This document shows, piece after piece, positions 1-7,164 of a DNA stretch of 22,092 nt. Below the pieces are notes generated by a model that worked only from the letters and a program-made list of their open reading frames with translations, had not been told where the DNA came from and ran no database searches. The position numbers were made by a program, and so were the translations under genes. The DNA is from SHYR01 sp034406555 (GTDB lineage: Bacteria; Chloroflexota; Dehalococcoidia; UBA2979), in contig DASCRM010000081.1 of NCBI GenBank assembly GCA_034406555.1, positions 1 to 22,092 of the forward strand, written 5' to 3'. Position 1 is the first letter of the stretch. Every line of letters starts with the position of its first letter.

Positions 1-1004
1 CAGTTGAAGATCTTGATGCCCGTCGGGATGCCGATCAGCATCGTCGCGCCCGCAAAGATCGACTTCTGCACCGGCCCCAGTCCGGTCGTGTACATGTGGT
101 GCGCCCAGACGGTCCAGCCCAGGACGGCGATCGCCATGCCGGAGAAGACGATTGCGCGGTAGCCGAAGAGCGGCTTGCGGGAGAAGACCGGCAGCGTCTC
201 GGAGACGATGCCCATCGCCGGCAGGATCAGCACGTAAACCTCCGGGTGGCCAAAGACCCAGAAGAGGTGTTGCCAAAGCAGCGGGTCGCCGCCGCCGCCG
301 GTGATCAGGAAGTTCGTCTCGTAGTGACGGTCGAAGAGCAGTTGCAGCAGCGCCACCGTGAGCGGCGGCAACGCGAGAATCAGCAGGGCGGAGATGATCA
401 GGGTCATCCAGGCGAAGACCGGCAGCCGTATCATCGTCATGCCGGGCGCTCGCATGTTGATGATCGTGACGAAGAAGTTCAGCGCCGCCGCCATCGACGA
501 GACACCGAGCATCAAGATCGAGAGTACGTAGAAGTCCATGTTGCGGCCCGGCGAGAAGGTCTCGGAGGTGAGCGGCGCGTAGGCGAACCAGCCGGAGTCC
601 GGGGCGCCGCCAAAGATGAAGCTGCTCGTTAGCAGCAGGGCACCACCGAGGAAGAGCCAGTAGGAGAGCGCGTTCAGCCGCGGGAAGGCGACGTCACGGG
701 CACCGATCATCAGCGGAATGAGGTAGTTGAAGAAACCGGCACCCATCGGCATCACGGCGAGGAAGATCATCGTCAGTGCGTGGATGCCGAAGAGCTGGTT
801 GAATAGCTCCGCGTCGATCACCGTGCCGCCCGGTACTGCGAGCTGCGAGCGGATCAGCAGCGCCTCGAAGCCGCCGACGAGGAAGAAGGTGAAGCCCGTA
901 ATCGCGTAGAGCGTCCCGATGCGCTTGTGGTCGACGGTCGTGATCCACGACCAGACGCCCGATTGCGTCGCCGGGGGAGCGAGGGTTTCTACAGCTGCTG
1001 CCAT
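1..1004 (-). CDS. coxA: Cytochrome c oxidase subunit I (partial, 3' end off the left edge)
   Basis: This is the catalytic subunit of a heme-copper oxygen reductase in the cytoplasmic membrane; it reduces O2 to water and pumps protons. The first 334 residues are present. The ATG at 1004 has a GGAGG ribosome site 8 bases upstream. The chain is a series of hydrophobic helices. His75, in GIHALTMIF, is the expected low-spin heme ligand. FGHPEVY (251-257) supplies a Cu-B His253 and the cross-linking Tyr257, with the Glu of an A1-type oxidase. HHMYTTG begins at 302 and supplies the other Cu-B histidines. The heme a3 ligand lies beyond the window. It follows coxB by 22 bases and is surely co-transcribed with it. 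The heme A it needs would come from ctaA and ctaB in this window. The family assignment is very secure. Confidence 0.97.
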   Translation of the reverse strand, partial: MAAAVETLAPPATQSGVWSWITTVDHKRIGTLYAITGFTFFLVGGFEALLIRSQLAVPGGTVIDAELFNQLFGIHALTMIFLAVMPMGAGFFNYLIPLMIGARDVAFPRLNALSYWLFLGGALLLTSSFIFGGAPDSGWFAYAPLTSETFSPGRNMDFYVLSILMLGVSSMAAALNFFVTIINMRAPGMTMIRLPVFAWMTLIISALLILALPPLTVALLQLLFDRHYETNFLITGGGGDPLLWQHLFWVFGHPEVYVLILPAMGIVSETLPVFSRKPLFGYRAIVFSGMAIAVLGWTVWAHHMYTTGLGPVQKSIFAGATMLIGIPTGIKIFN

Positions 1005-1026
1005 GCCGATGCCTCCGCCGGTCGCG

Positions 1027-2052
1027 CTACTGCAGGCTCAGCAGATAGTCCGCAAGGGACGCGATCTGCTCCTGCGTCATTGAGTCTTCGAACGCGGGCA
1101 TCAGGACGACGCCCGGCTTCTCTTCGTCCGGGTTGGAGATCCAGCGGATCAGGCTCTCGCGGTCGTTCGGCATGATGCCGGCCGCGATCGTCTCCCGAGT
1201 GGCGAGGTGCGAGAGGTTCGGCCCGACGACGCCAGCGGCGGTCGTGCCCTGAACCGAGTGGCAGCTGACGCACGCGCTGGCAAGGAAGAGTTGCTCCCCG
1301 GCAGTGGCCGCCGCATTGGTCGTCGGTGCCTGGTCGGCCTTCTGAGCGGCGACCCACGCATCGAAGTCCGCAGGAGTGTCGACGAAGACACGGAAGCGCA
1401 TGTTGGCGTGCGCCAGTCCGCAGAATTCGGCGCACTGGCCGAGATAGGCCTCGTCGCGAGCGGCAGTGAGATGCGGCGTGAACCAGAGGTTGTTCTCGTG
1501 GCCCGGGAGCAGGTCGACCTTGCCGGCGAGCTGCGGAACCCAGAAGGAGTGGATCACGTCGTCGGAGATCAGGTTGAAGGAGACGGGCACGCCGGCGGGA
1601 ATGTGGATCTCGTTCGCCGTGACGAGGCCGAGTTCCGTGTAGTCGAACTCAAACCACCACTGGTGGCCGGTGAGCTCGATCTTCACTGCGCCGGCTGGTG
1701 GGGGGTCGGTCGTGTCTGCGATTGCGAAGAAGGTCGGCACGGCGATGATCGCCACAATCGCCACCGGGATGATCGTCCAGACGATCTCCAGTCGCGTGTT
1801 GCTGTGGAACTGGCGCGCTTCGCGGCCGGGGCGCTCGCGGAAGGAAACCGCAATCACCACCACCAGCACCATGATTGCGACGAAGACGATCATCGCCAGA
1901 ATCGTGACGATCAGGTAGACGTTCTGCACGGCGTCCGCGAAGTCTGACTGTGGGTCGGTCGTCGTCTGCGGCGCCGAGCACGCAGCGGCGGCGAGAGCGA
2001 GCAGTGGAAGCGCAAGCAGTGCGCGCCGCGCGAAGCGGCGGGTGAAGTGCAC
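1027..2052 (-). CDS. coxB: Cytochrome c oxidase subunit II with fused cytochrome c domain (caa3 type)
   Basis: This subunit accepts electrons at a binuclear Cu-A centre and passes them to subunit I. The GTG start at 2052 is chosen because GAGGGG lies 9 bases upstream and a lipoprotein signal follows at once: Arg-rich start, hydrophobic core, lipobox Cys25. The reading frame stays open upstream to 2271 but that part is not protein-like. Two membrane helices (about 45-70 and 88-112) precede the cupredoxin domain. The Cu-A ligands are His168, Cys207, Glu209, Cys211, His215 and Met218. A C-terminal cytochrome c domain has CVSCH (261-265) and a probable axial Met318, as in caa3 oxidases that take electrons from cytochrome c or directly from a bc-type complex. 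The heme c makes this subunit a client of the neighbouring maturation genes. Confidence 0.96.
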   Translation of the reverse strand: MHFTRRFARRALLALPLLALAAAACSAPQTTTDPQSDFADAVQNVYLIVTILAMIVFVAIMVLVVVIAVSFRERPGREARQFHSNTRLEIVWTIIPVAIVAIIAVPTFFAIADTTDPPPAGAVKIELTGHQWWFEFDYTELGLVTANEIHIPAGVPVSFNLISDDVIHSFWVPQLAGKVDLLPGHENNLWFTPHLTAARDEAYLGQCAEFCGLAHANMRFRVFVDTPADFDAWVAAQKADQAPTTNAAATAGEQLFLASACVSCHSVQGTTAAGVVGPNLSHLATRETIAAGIMPNDRESLIRWISNPDEEKPGVVLMPAFEDSMTQEQIASLADYLLSLQ

Positions 2053-2118
2053 TCGGTGGGTCCCCTCGATGACGCTGCTCTGCCGTATGGGAACAGATCC
2101 AACGTGCCATCGGGAGCC

Positions 2119-2147
2119 ATTCGACCATCGGAGGTGGTCAGGGTCAA
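2119..2147 (-). promoter_or_regulatory. Candidate sigma-70-type promoter for coxBA
   Basis: Reading on the minus strand, TTGACC (2147-2142) is followed after 17 bases by TCGAAT (2124-2119). The match is 5 of 6 and 4 of 6 to the consensus, with ideal spacing. Transcription would begin near 2112, giving a leader of about 60 bases before the coxB GTG. It lies in the 203-base divergent gap, in which I see no other gene. This is a pattern match only. Confidence 0.4.
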
Positions 2148-2216
2148 GGGGCGAAACTGCGGATATAACGCCGCCGATCCAGTCGCAATGCGAGAGCGAT
2201 AGCCACCCCGCGACCG

Positions 2217-2246
2217 TTGATCGTCGCGCCGCAGCGCCGGTAGCCT
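2217..2246 (+). promoter_or_regulatory. Candidate promoter for the ccm-cta operon, near-leaderless
   Basis: TTGATC (2217-2222) and TAGCCT (2241-2246) are separated by 18 bases. The first gene's ATG at 2256 is only 9 bases past the -10 box, so transcription would begin about three bases before the start codon or at it. No ribosome-binding site is visible upstream of that ATG, which fits a leaderless or near-leaderless message. This is inference from the pattern. Confidence 0.4.
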
Positions 2247-2255
2247 CAGTGCCAG

Positions 2256-2876
2256 ATGCTTGGGATCTCAACCTGGTTGCGCGGGCGTGTGCTCGTGATA
2301 GTGGCTGGCGTCGCGGCGCTCGCCCTCGCGGGGGTGCTGGCGCTCGGGCTCGCCCGTGGTGTTGGCGACTCGCCGCTCGGCGAGGTGGATGCCGGATTCG
2401 AGGCGGCTGCGGACTTCACGTTGCCGACGTTCGACGGCGGCACGTTCGCGCTCTCGGAGTACACGGATGCGCCGCTGTTCATCTACTTCTGGGCATCGTG
2501 GTGCGCTCCGTGCTTCCGCGAGGCGCCGCTGATCGAACGGCTGTGGCCGGAGTTCGAGGCGGCGGGCTACACGTTCGTGGGGGTGAACATCCTCGACTCA
2601 GAAGGAGATGCCCGAGAGTTCATCGAACGCTTCGACCTCTCGTTCCCGCTGGTCGCGAACCTTGACTCAGAGGAAGATGTTCGTACGTTCGTCGAGCAGT
2701 TCGACCTCTCGCTCCCACGGGTGATGGACTCGCGCGACATCTATCTGGCCTATGGCGTCTACGGTCTGCCGGAGGCGTTTTTCATCCGGCCCGGGTTGCT
2801 GGTCAATCGAAAGTTCATCGGCGAACTGACGGAATCGGTCTTTCGCGAGATGCTTACGGCGCTCGCTGACGATTGA
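2256..2876 (+). CDS. Membrane-anchored thioredoxin-like protein (ResA/CcmG/DsbE family) with internal duplication
   Basis: It is expected to reduce apocytochrome cysteines on the outer face of the membrane before heme ligation. A single membrane anchor spans about residues 11-34. The thioredoxin fold follows, with the active site WCAPC (Cys83, Cys86) and the cis-proline Pro172 in YGLPEAFF. At 206 residues it is longer than typical ResA. The excess is explained by a 23-residue segment (113-135) repeated immediately (136-158), with 14 of 23 positions identical; both copies contain FDLS. The ATG has no visible ribosome site. It opens the rightward cytochrome-maturation operon and its stop lies 14 bases before ccmE. 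Family is secure; whether to call it ResA or CcmG cannot be settled by eye. Confidence 0.9.
   Translation: MLGISTWLRGRVLVIVAGVAALALAGVLALGLARGVGDSPLGEVDAGFEAAADFTLPTFDGGTFALSEYTDAPLFIYFWASWCAPCFREAPLIERLWPEFEAAGYTFVGVNILDSEGDAREFIERFDLSFPLVANLDSEEDVRTFVEQFDLSLPRVMDSRDIYLAYGVYGLPEAFFIRPGLLVNRKFIGELTESVFREMLTALADD
2592..2729 (+). repeat. Tandem 69-bp in-frame duplication inside the thioredoxin gene
   Basis: Two adjacent 69-base units, 2592-2660 and 2661-2729, encode related 23-residue segments. Both begin Leu-Asp-Ser-Glu and contain a Phe-Asp-Leu-Ser-x-Pro block. Fourteen residues are identical and the DNA has diverged, so this is an old event maintained under selection and not an assembly artefact. 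Confidence 0.85.
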
Positions 2877-2890
2877 GAAGGGGAGCGGTC

Positions 2891-3325
2891 ATGGGCGGTC
2901 TCTTCGCCAGCCGGCGGTCGCGACTCGTCGCGCTGCTGCTCGTCGCGACGGCTGCGGTCTCGGTGCTCGTCGTCGTCTCGGCCGGGGCATCGCTCTCGTA
3001 CTACGTCACGCCCGAGGAGTATCAGGAGCAGTCGACGGGCGATGACACGCGCTGGCGCGTCGCCGGTCGCGTCGTTGGCGAGTCGATCGTCGAGGTGGAC
3101 GGGCGTCCGATCTCGTTCACGATGCTTGGCTACGAGGGCACCACGGTTGAGGTTGCCTACGACGGCGGGTACCCGAGCCTGTTTGGCCCGAACGCGCTGG
3201 TGATCGTGGAAGGCGTCAGCGGGCCGGGAGGGGGCATCGACGCCAGCTCCGTGATCATCAAGCACGAGAACGAGTTCGTGACCGACCCCGAGGATACGCG
3301 GGCCTTCGTGCCCGCCTCTGAGTGA
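2891..3325 (+). CDS. ccmE: Cytochrome c-type biogenesis protein CcmE (heme chaperone)
   Basis: CcmE carries heme covalently on a histidine, outside the membrane, from the CcmABCD exporter to the CcmF/CcmH ligase. The 144-residue protein has one N-terminal membrane anchor (about 11-33) and then an OB-fold domain. The family signature Lys-His-Asp-Glu-Asn-Tyr appears here as KHENEF (124-129). His125 is the expected heme-attachment residue. The residue four further on, Tyr in the well-studied proteins and a heme ligand there, is Phe129. The ATG at 2891 has AAGGGGAG just upstream. A TTG at 2873 in the same frame would overlap the previous stop but lacks such a site. It lies between the thioredoxin and ccmF, as expected. 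Confidence 0.93.
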   Translation: MGGLFASRRSRLVALLLVATAAVSVLVVVSAGASLSYYVTPEEYQEQSTGDDTRWRVAGRVVGESIVEVDGRPISFTMLGYEGTTVEVAYDGGYPSLFGPNALVIVEGVSGPGGGIDASSVIIKHENEFVTDPEDTRAFVPASE

Positions 3326-3343
3326 CCGAACGATGACGACCCG

Positions 3344-5359
3344 ATGAACGTGCTCGCTACGCTCGGTGCGGCGTCGTTGCTGACCGCGCTCGCCACCGCC
3401 CTCTTCGCAACTGGCGGGTCCGTGGTCGGGCATCGACGCGGGAGCCCGGCGCTGATGCGCGCGGCACGGCGGGCGATCATGGTGACGGCGCTGCTGACGA
3501 CAGTGGCGACGGCGACGCTGGCGACGGCGCTGCTGCGAGACGATTTCTCGCTCGCCTACGTCGCGTCCGTCTCCTCGCTCGACATGTTGCCGCCGATGAA
3601 GTGGGCGGCGTTCTACAGCAGCCAGGCCGGGTCGATGCTGTTCTGGACGTGGACGATGGCGCTCTTCCTGGCGGCGTTCACGGTGCTGACGGTGCCACGG
3701 ATCCCGTGGGGGGCGGCGCACGCGACGGCGGCCAGCGGGGGCGTGCTGGCAGTCTTTCTCTTCGCGCTCGTCTTCCTCGCCTCGCCGTTTGAGGTGAGCG
3801 AGTTCGTGCGGCCGGACGGGCTGGGCCTCAACCCGTTGCTCATCGACAAGGGGATGCTGATCCACCCGCCCGCGCTGCTGGCGGGGCTGACGAGCACTGC
3901 CGTCCCATTCGTGCTGGCGGTGGCGGCGCTGGCGTCCGGGCGCGTCGATACGGCGTGGCTGCGTGCCGTGCGGCACTGGGCGCTGCTCTCGTGGCTGACC
4001 CTCAGCGTCGGCAACTTCCTCGGTGCGTGGTGGGCGTACACGGTACTCGGCTGGGGTGGCTACTGGGGCTGGGACCCGGTCGAGAACTCCGCGCTGCTCC
4101 CGCTGCTGCCACTGACCGCCTTCTTGCACTCGGCGATGGTGCAGGAGCGGCGAGGGATGCTGAAGTCGTGGAGCCTCGCGCTGGTACTTGCGACCTTCGC
4201 GCTGGCGGTCTTCGGGACGTTCAACGTGCGCAGCGGGCTGGTCGCCTCGGTGCACTCCTTCGCGCAGTCGGGAGTCGGGCCGTACTTCCTCGCGGTGGTC
4301 GGGCTGACGCTGGCGGTGTCGGTCGGGCTGCTGGCGTGGCGGTCGCCGAGGATGCGGGCGGAGCACGACTTCGACTCGCTGATCTCGCGTGAGACGGTGC
4401 TCTTTCTCAACAACTACGTACTGACGGCGATCGCGCTGGTCGTGCTCGGCGGCACGCTCTTCCCGGTGTTCTCGGAGCTGATCCGCGATTCCCGCATCAC
4501 CGTTGGCCCGCCGTTCTACAATGACGTCGTGGGACCAATGCTGGTCGTGCTGGTCGCGCTGATTGGCGTTGGCGTGCTGTTCCCGTGGCGGCGCGTTGGG
4601 AGCGAGACGCTGCTGGGACGGCTACGTGTGCCGCTGGCGGTGACCGTGGCGGTGACGGGCGCGCTTGCCCTGCTCGGGATGCGCGATGGGTTCGCGGTCG
4701 CGACGGTGGCCGCCGCCGTCTTCACGATCGCGGTGACGCTGCGCGAGTACGCGCTCGGCACTCGCGGGGCGCAGCGAGCGAGGGGTGATGCGGGCGCGCT
4801 CTCGTGGGTTGCGGCGTTCGGCGGGTTGTTCGACCGGGACCGGCGGCGGTACGGCGGCTATCTGGTGCACATCGGCGTCGCGGTGATGGCGATCGCAGCG
4901 GTCGGCTCCTCCGTCTACCAGACACACGTGCGTGCGGCCGTCGGACCCGGCGAGTCGTTCGCGCTGGGCCGCTACACGGTGGACTACGGCGGCATGAGGC
5001 TGATCGAGGGCGACTCGAACGGAATCTCCTCGGAGACGGTGGCGGCGCTGACGGTGCGCGAGGGTGATCGGTTCGTTGCGGAACTAGCGCCCGGACGGCG
5101 CAGCTTCGTCAACTTCTCGGCACAGCCGACGGCGCTCGTGGCCGTGGATAGCGGCTGGCGGGAGGATGTCTATGTCTTTGCTCAGGGCTGGGACGACCAG
5201 GGCGTCGCCGAGTTCCAGGCCTTCGTCAATCCGCTGATGATCTGGCTCTGGGTCGGGGCGGCCGTCTACACCGTCGGCGGTCTGATCTCCTTCGCGCCGG
5301 TGCGCGCGGCGGCCCGTGTCGCCGTCGAGCTGCCCGGTGGCGCGGCGCAGCGAGCCTAA
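3344..5359 (+). CDS. ccmF: Cytochrome c heme lyase subunit CcmF
   Basis: This large polytopic membrane protein ligates heme delivered by CcmE to apocytochrome c together with CcmH. At 671 residues it is of normal length. It carries the tryptophan-rich WWD heme-handling motif WGGYWGWDPVENSA (237-250), flanked by the expected histidines: His174 (IHPPALL), His261 (LHSAM), His303 (SVHSFA) and His509 (YLVHIG). These match the four functional histidines known in the family. The ATG follows the ccmE stop by 18 bases; no strong ribosome site is visible. A periplasmic segment before the final membrane helix (about 525-625) is typical. Nothing looks degenerate. Confidence 0.97.
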   Translation: MNVLATLGAASLLTALATALFATGGSVVGHRRGSPALMRAARRAIMVTALLTTVATATLATALLRDDFSLAYVASVSSLDMLPPMKWAAFYSSQAGSMLFWTWTMALFLAAFTVLTVPRIPWGAAHATAASGGVLAVFLFALVFLASPFEVSEFVRPDGLGLNPLLIDKGMLIHPPALLAGLTSTAVPFVLAVAALASGRVDTAWLRAVRHWALLSWLTLSVGNFLGAWWAYTVLGWGGYWGWDPVENSALLPLLPLTAFLHSAMVQERRGMLKSWSLALVLATFALAVFGTFNVRSGLVASVHSFAQSGVGPYFLAVVGLTLAVSVGLLAWRSPRMRAEHDFDSLISRETVLFLNNYVLTAIALVVLGGTLFPVFSELIRDSRITVGPPFYNDVVGPMLVVLVALIGVGVLFPWRRVGSETLLGRLRVPLAVTVAVTGALALLGMRDGFAVATVAAAVFTIAVTLREYALGTRGAQRARGDAGALSWVAAFGGLFDRDRRRYGGYLVHIGVAVMAIAAVGSSVYQTHVRAAVGPGESFALGRYTVDYGGMRLIEGDSNGISSETVAALTVREGDRFVAELAPGRRSFVNFSAQPTALVAVDSGWREDVYVFAQGWDDQGVAEFQAFVNPLMIWLWVGAAVYTVGGLISFAPVRAAARVAVELPGGAAQRA

Positions 5360-5381
5360 CGACGTGCGCAGCAGTGAACTG

Positions 5382-5870
5382 ATGATGCGGCGACGTGCGC
5401 TCTTCGCGCTCGCGACGTTGATGGTCGCGGCGATCGTCGCCGGCTTCGCGCTCGGCGGCGGGAGAGCCGAGGCGCCAGACGTCGAAGCGCAGGCGCAGCA
5501 GATCGAGCGCCAGTTGCTCTGCCCGCAGTGCACGAACAAGCGCCTCGATGTCTGCGAGCTGGCGATCTGCGTCGATATGCGCTCGCTGATTCGCGAGCGG
5601 CTGGCGGCGGGGGATTCGGCGGACACGATCTTGCTGTTCTTCTCCACCCGATACGGCGACCGCGTGCTGGCCGACCTGCCGAAGTCGGGCTTCAACCTGG
5701 TGCTCTTCGGCTGGGTCGGGGGATCGTTGCTGCTCGTGGCGCTGCTTGGCGGCTCGGGCCTGTGGGGCATGCGTCGGACGGCTGAAGCGGCGGCGGGCAC
5801 GGCGCTCGACGCCGCCGGCGAGCAGTGGCTCGACGAGCAACTGACCGACGACAAGCCGGACGGCCGCTGA
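5382..5870 (+). CDS. ccmH: Cytochrome c-type biogenesis protein CcmH (CcmH/CycL/NrfF family), with two cysteine pairs
   Basis: CcmH works with CcmF and reduces or holds the apocytochrome CxxCH thiols. The protein has a signal or anchor helix (about 5-27), the redox motif LLCPQC (45-50, Cys47 and Cys50), the conserved DMRSLI, the FFSTRYGD block, and a second membrane helix (about 104-124). Unusually, a second pair, Cys58 and Cys63 in CELAIC, replaces the usual Ser/Ala-rich stretch after the motif. The start is uncertain: I chose the double ATG at 5382, but GTG at 5364 is also possible, and neither has a clear ribosome site. It follows ccmF by 22 bases and overlaps the next gene by one base (TGATG). 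Confidence 0.92.
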   Translation: MMRRRALFALATLMVAAIVAGFALGGGRAEAPDVEAQAQQIERQLLCPQCTNKRLDVCELAICVDMRSLIRERLAAGDSADTILLFFSTRYGDRVLADLPKSGFNLVLFGWVGGSLLLVALLGGSGLWGMRRTAEAAAGTALDAAGEQWLDEQLTDDKPDGR

Positions 5871-6133
5871 TGGAGTGGCTGCTGCTCGCCGTCGTCGTGT
5901 TGGTTGCGGCGTTGCTGATCGCGCCGCCGCTGTGGGCCGCTGACGGCCCGCCGGACGATGGCGGGGCGGAGCTGGTAGCCGAGCGCGCCCGACTGCTCGC
6001 CGAACTGCGCGAGTTCGATGACGACGCAGCGGCGGGCCGCATCTCCGCACAGGACCGCCGCGAGGGGCGGCAGGCACTGGCGCCGAGGTTACGCGTCGTG
6101 ACGGAGCAACTGCGCGAGGACGGCCGCGGGTGA
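5870..6133 (+). CDS. Small membrane protein resembling the N-terminal part of CcmI
   Basis: The 87-residue product has one N-terminal membrane helix (about 2-22). A charged helical segment follows, with Leu-Arg-Glu-Phe-Asp, then Ala-Gly-Arg-Ile-Ser and Asp-Arg-Arg-Glu. That arrangement resembles the CcmI N-terminal module, whose cytoplasmic helical loop follows the first membrane segment. The TPR apocytochrome-binding part of full CcmI is absent. The ATG overlaps the ccmH stop as TGATG, and its own stop overlaps the next GTG start as GTGA, so translation is probably coupled. Naming rests on position and general resemblance. Confidence 0.65.
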   Translation: MEWLLLAVVVLVAALLIAPPLWAADGPPDDGGAELVAERARLLAELREFDDDAAAGRISAQDRREGRQALAPRLRVVTEQLREDGRG

Positions 6134-7164
6134 GGCGCTCGGGCGCGCCGCTCGCTGCGCTGGTCGTCGCCCTCGCTGCTTCGCTACTCGCGACGGAGGC
6201 TGCGCCGGCGCAGGAGCTCGACGGCACGATCAGCGGCGAGGTGGTAATCGGCACTGCCGGCGTCGCGTTGCCCGAGTCGCTGGAGGTGGAGCTGATCACG
6301 CTGACCGACGATGGCGGGCTGACGGCGACACGGACGGTTGCGCAGGACGGGCGCTTCGTCTTCCGCGTCGCCGCCGATGCGATGCTCACCTACCTGCTGC
6401 GCGTCGACTACGACGGCGCGAGCTACTTCGCCGATCAGCCGTTGTTGCTGTCTACGGAGTTGCCGAGTGCCGAGGCGACGATTGCCGTCTACGAGGCGAC
6501 GTTCGAGTCGCCGGGTCTGCGTATCGAATCGACGACCGTGACGGTGGTGGCACTGGATCGTACGCAGAGCCTGATCGCGCTGCAGCGCGAAGACCGGGTA
6601 CTCAACCCGTCGGACCGCACCTACGTCGGTGATGCGCTGGGCGTCACCTTGCGGTTGCCCGTGCCGGATGCCACGACCGACGCCGGCGGAGATGGTGACG
6701 CGGGGAAGTTCACGTTTGAGGGTGGCAGGCTCGCCGTCTCGATCGTGTTCCCGCCGGGCATCACCTCGGTCGTCACCCGCTACCTCGTCGGCTACGATCG
6801 CGCGGAGGACTCGTATCGTCTGCGTGTGACGGCGCCGCTCGACTCGGGCACGATCGAACTGCTCGTCCCGCAGTCATTCGTCGGTGACCTCCGCCCGCTG
6901 GGCGAGAGCACGCAAGGCGAGACGCGGGACTTCGAGGAGGAGCAGATGATCGTCGTCGAGCGCACCGGCGAACTGCGATCGGGGGAGAGCGCCGTTGCGG
7001 AGCTGCGCGAGCTCTCGGGCCGCAATTCGCCGAACCCGCTGACCGAGCGCTCCGGCGCGATCGCCGGCGCCGGGCTGGCGCTTGCACTGCTGGTCGCCGC
7101 GTTCGCGGCACTGTGTCGCTGCTCCAGCCCTCACCCTGCTGACAGCGACGGCGACGCCACATGA
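6130..7164 (+). CDS. Unrecognised secreted, C-terminally anchored protein inside the ccm operon
   Basis: I do not recognise this gene. The 344-residue product has a signal peptide (about 1-27, cleaving after AAPAQ or nearby), an extracytoplasmic region rich in beta-type sequence, and a C-terminal membrane helix (about 310-328) followed by a short tail with CRC. The first part (about 33-115) reads like a carboxypeptidase-regulatory or transthyretin-like beta sandwich. The middle (about 118-260) looks like a second beta domain. It has no CxxC or heme-binding motif. It starts with GTG overlapping the preceding stop (GTGA) and its stop overlaps the ccmA ATG (ATGA), which ties it to cytochrome maturation. 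It might take the place of the missing CcmI apocytochrome-binding domain; that is speculation. Confidence 0.85.
   Translation: MRRSGAPLAALVVALAASLLATEAAPAQELDGTISGEVVIGTAGVALPESLEVELITLTDDGGLTATRTVAQDGRFVFRVAADAMLTYLLRVDYDGASYFADQPLLLSTELPSAEATIAVYEATFESPGLRIESTTVTVVALDRTQSLIALQREDRVLNPSDRTYVGDALGVTLRLPVPDATTDAGGDGDAGKFTFEGGRLAVSIVFPPGITSVVTRYLVGYDRAEDSYRLRVTAPLDSGTIELLVPQSFVGDLRPLGESTQGETRDFEEEQMIVVERTGELRSGESAVAELRELSGRNSPNPLTERSGAIAGAGLALALLVAAFAALCRCSSPHPADSDGDAT

Noticed and set aside
96..632. Plus-strand open frame opposite coxA
   Set aside because: Arg/Asp/Gln-rich, no hydrophobic or catalytic pattern; coxA on the other strand is unmistakable.
2053..2271. Upstream in-frame extension of coxB
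   Set aside because: It would put about 70 non-conserved residues before a perfect lipoprotein signal; the GTG at 2052 has a ribosome site.
2759..4366. Long open frame of 535 codons on the minus strand opposite the thioredoxin-ccmE-ccmF genes
   Set aside because: It is Arg/His/Gln-rich low-complexity sequence with no domain, exactly antisense to well-recognised genes. It results from GC-rich third codon positions.
5226..6389. Minus-strand open frame of 387 codons opposite ccmH and its neighbours
   Set aside because: Ser/Arg/Pro-rich translation with no motif, antisense to genes with clear family signatures.
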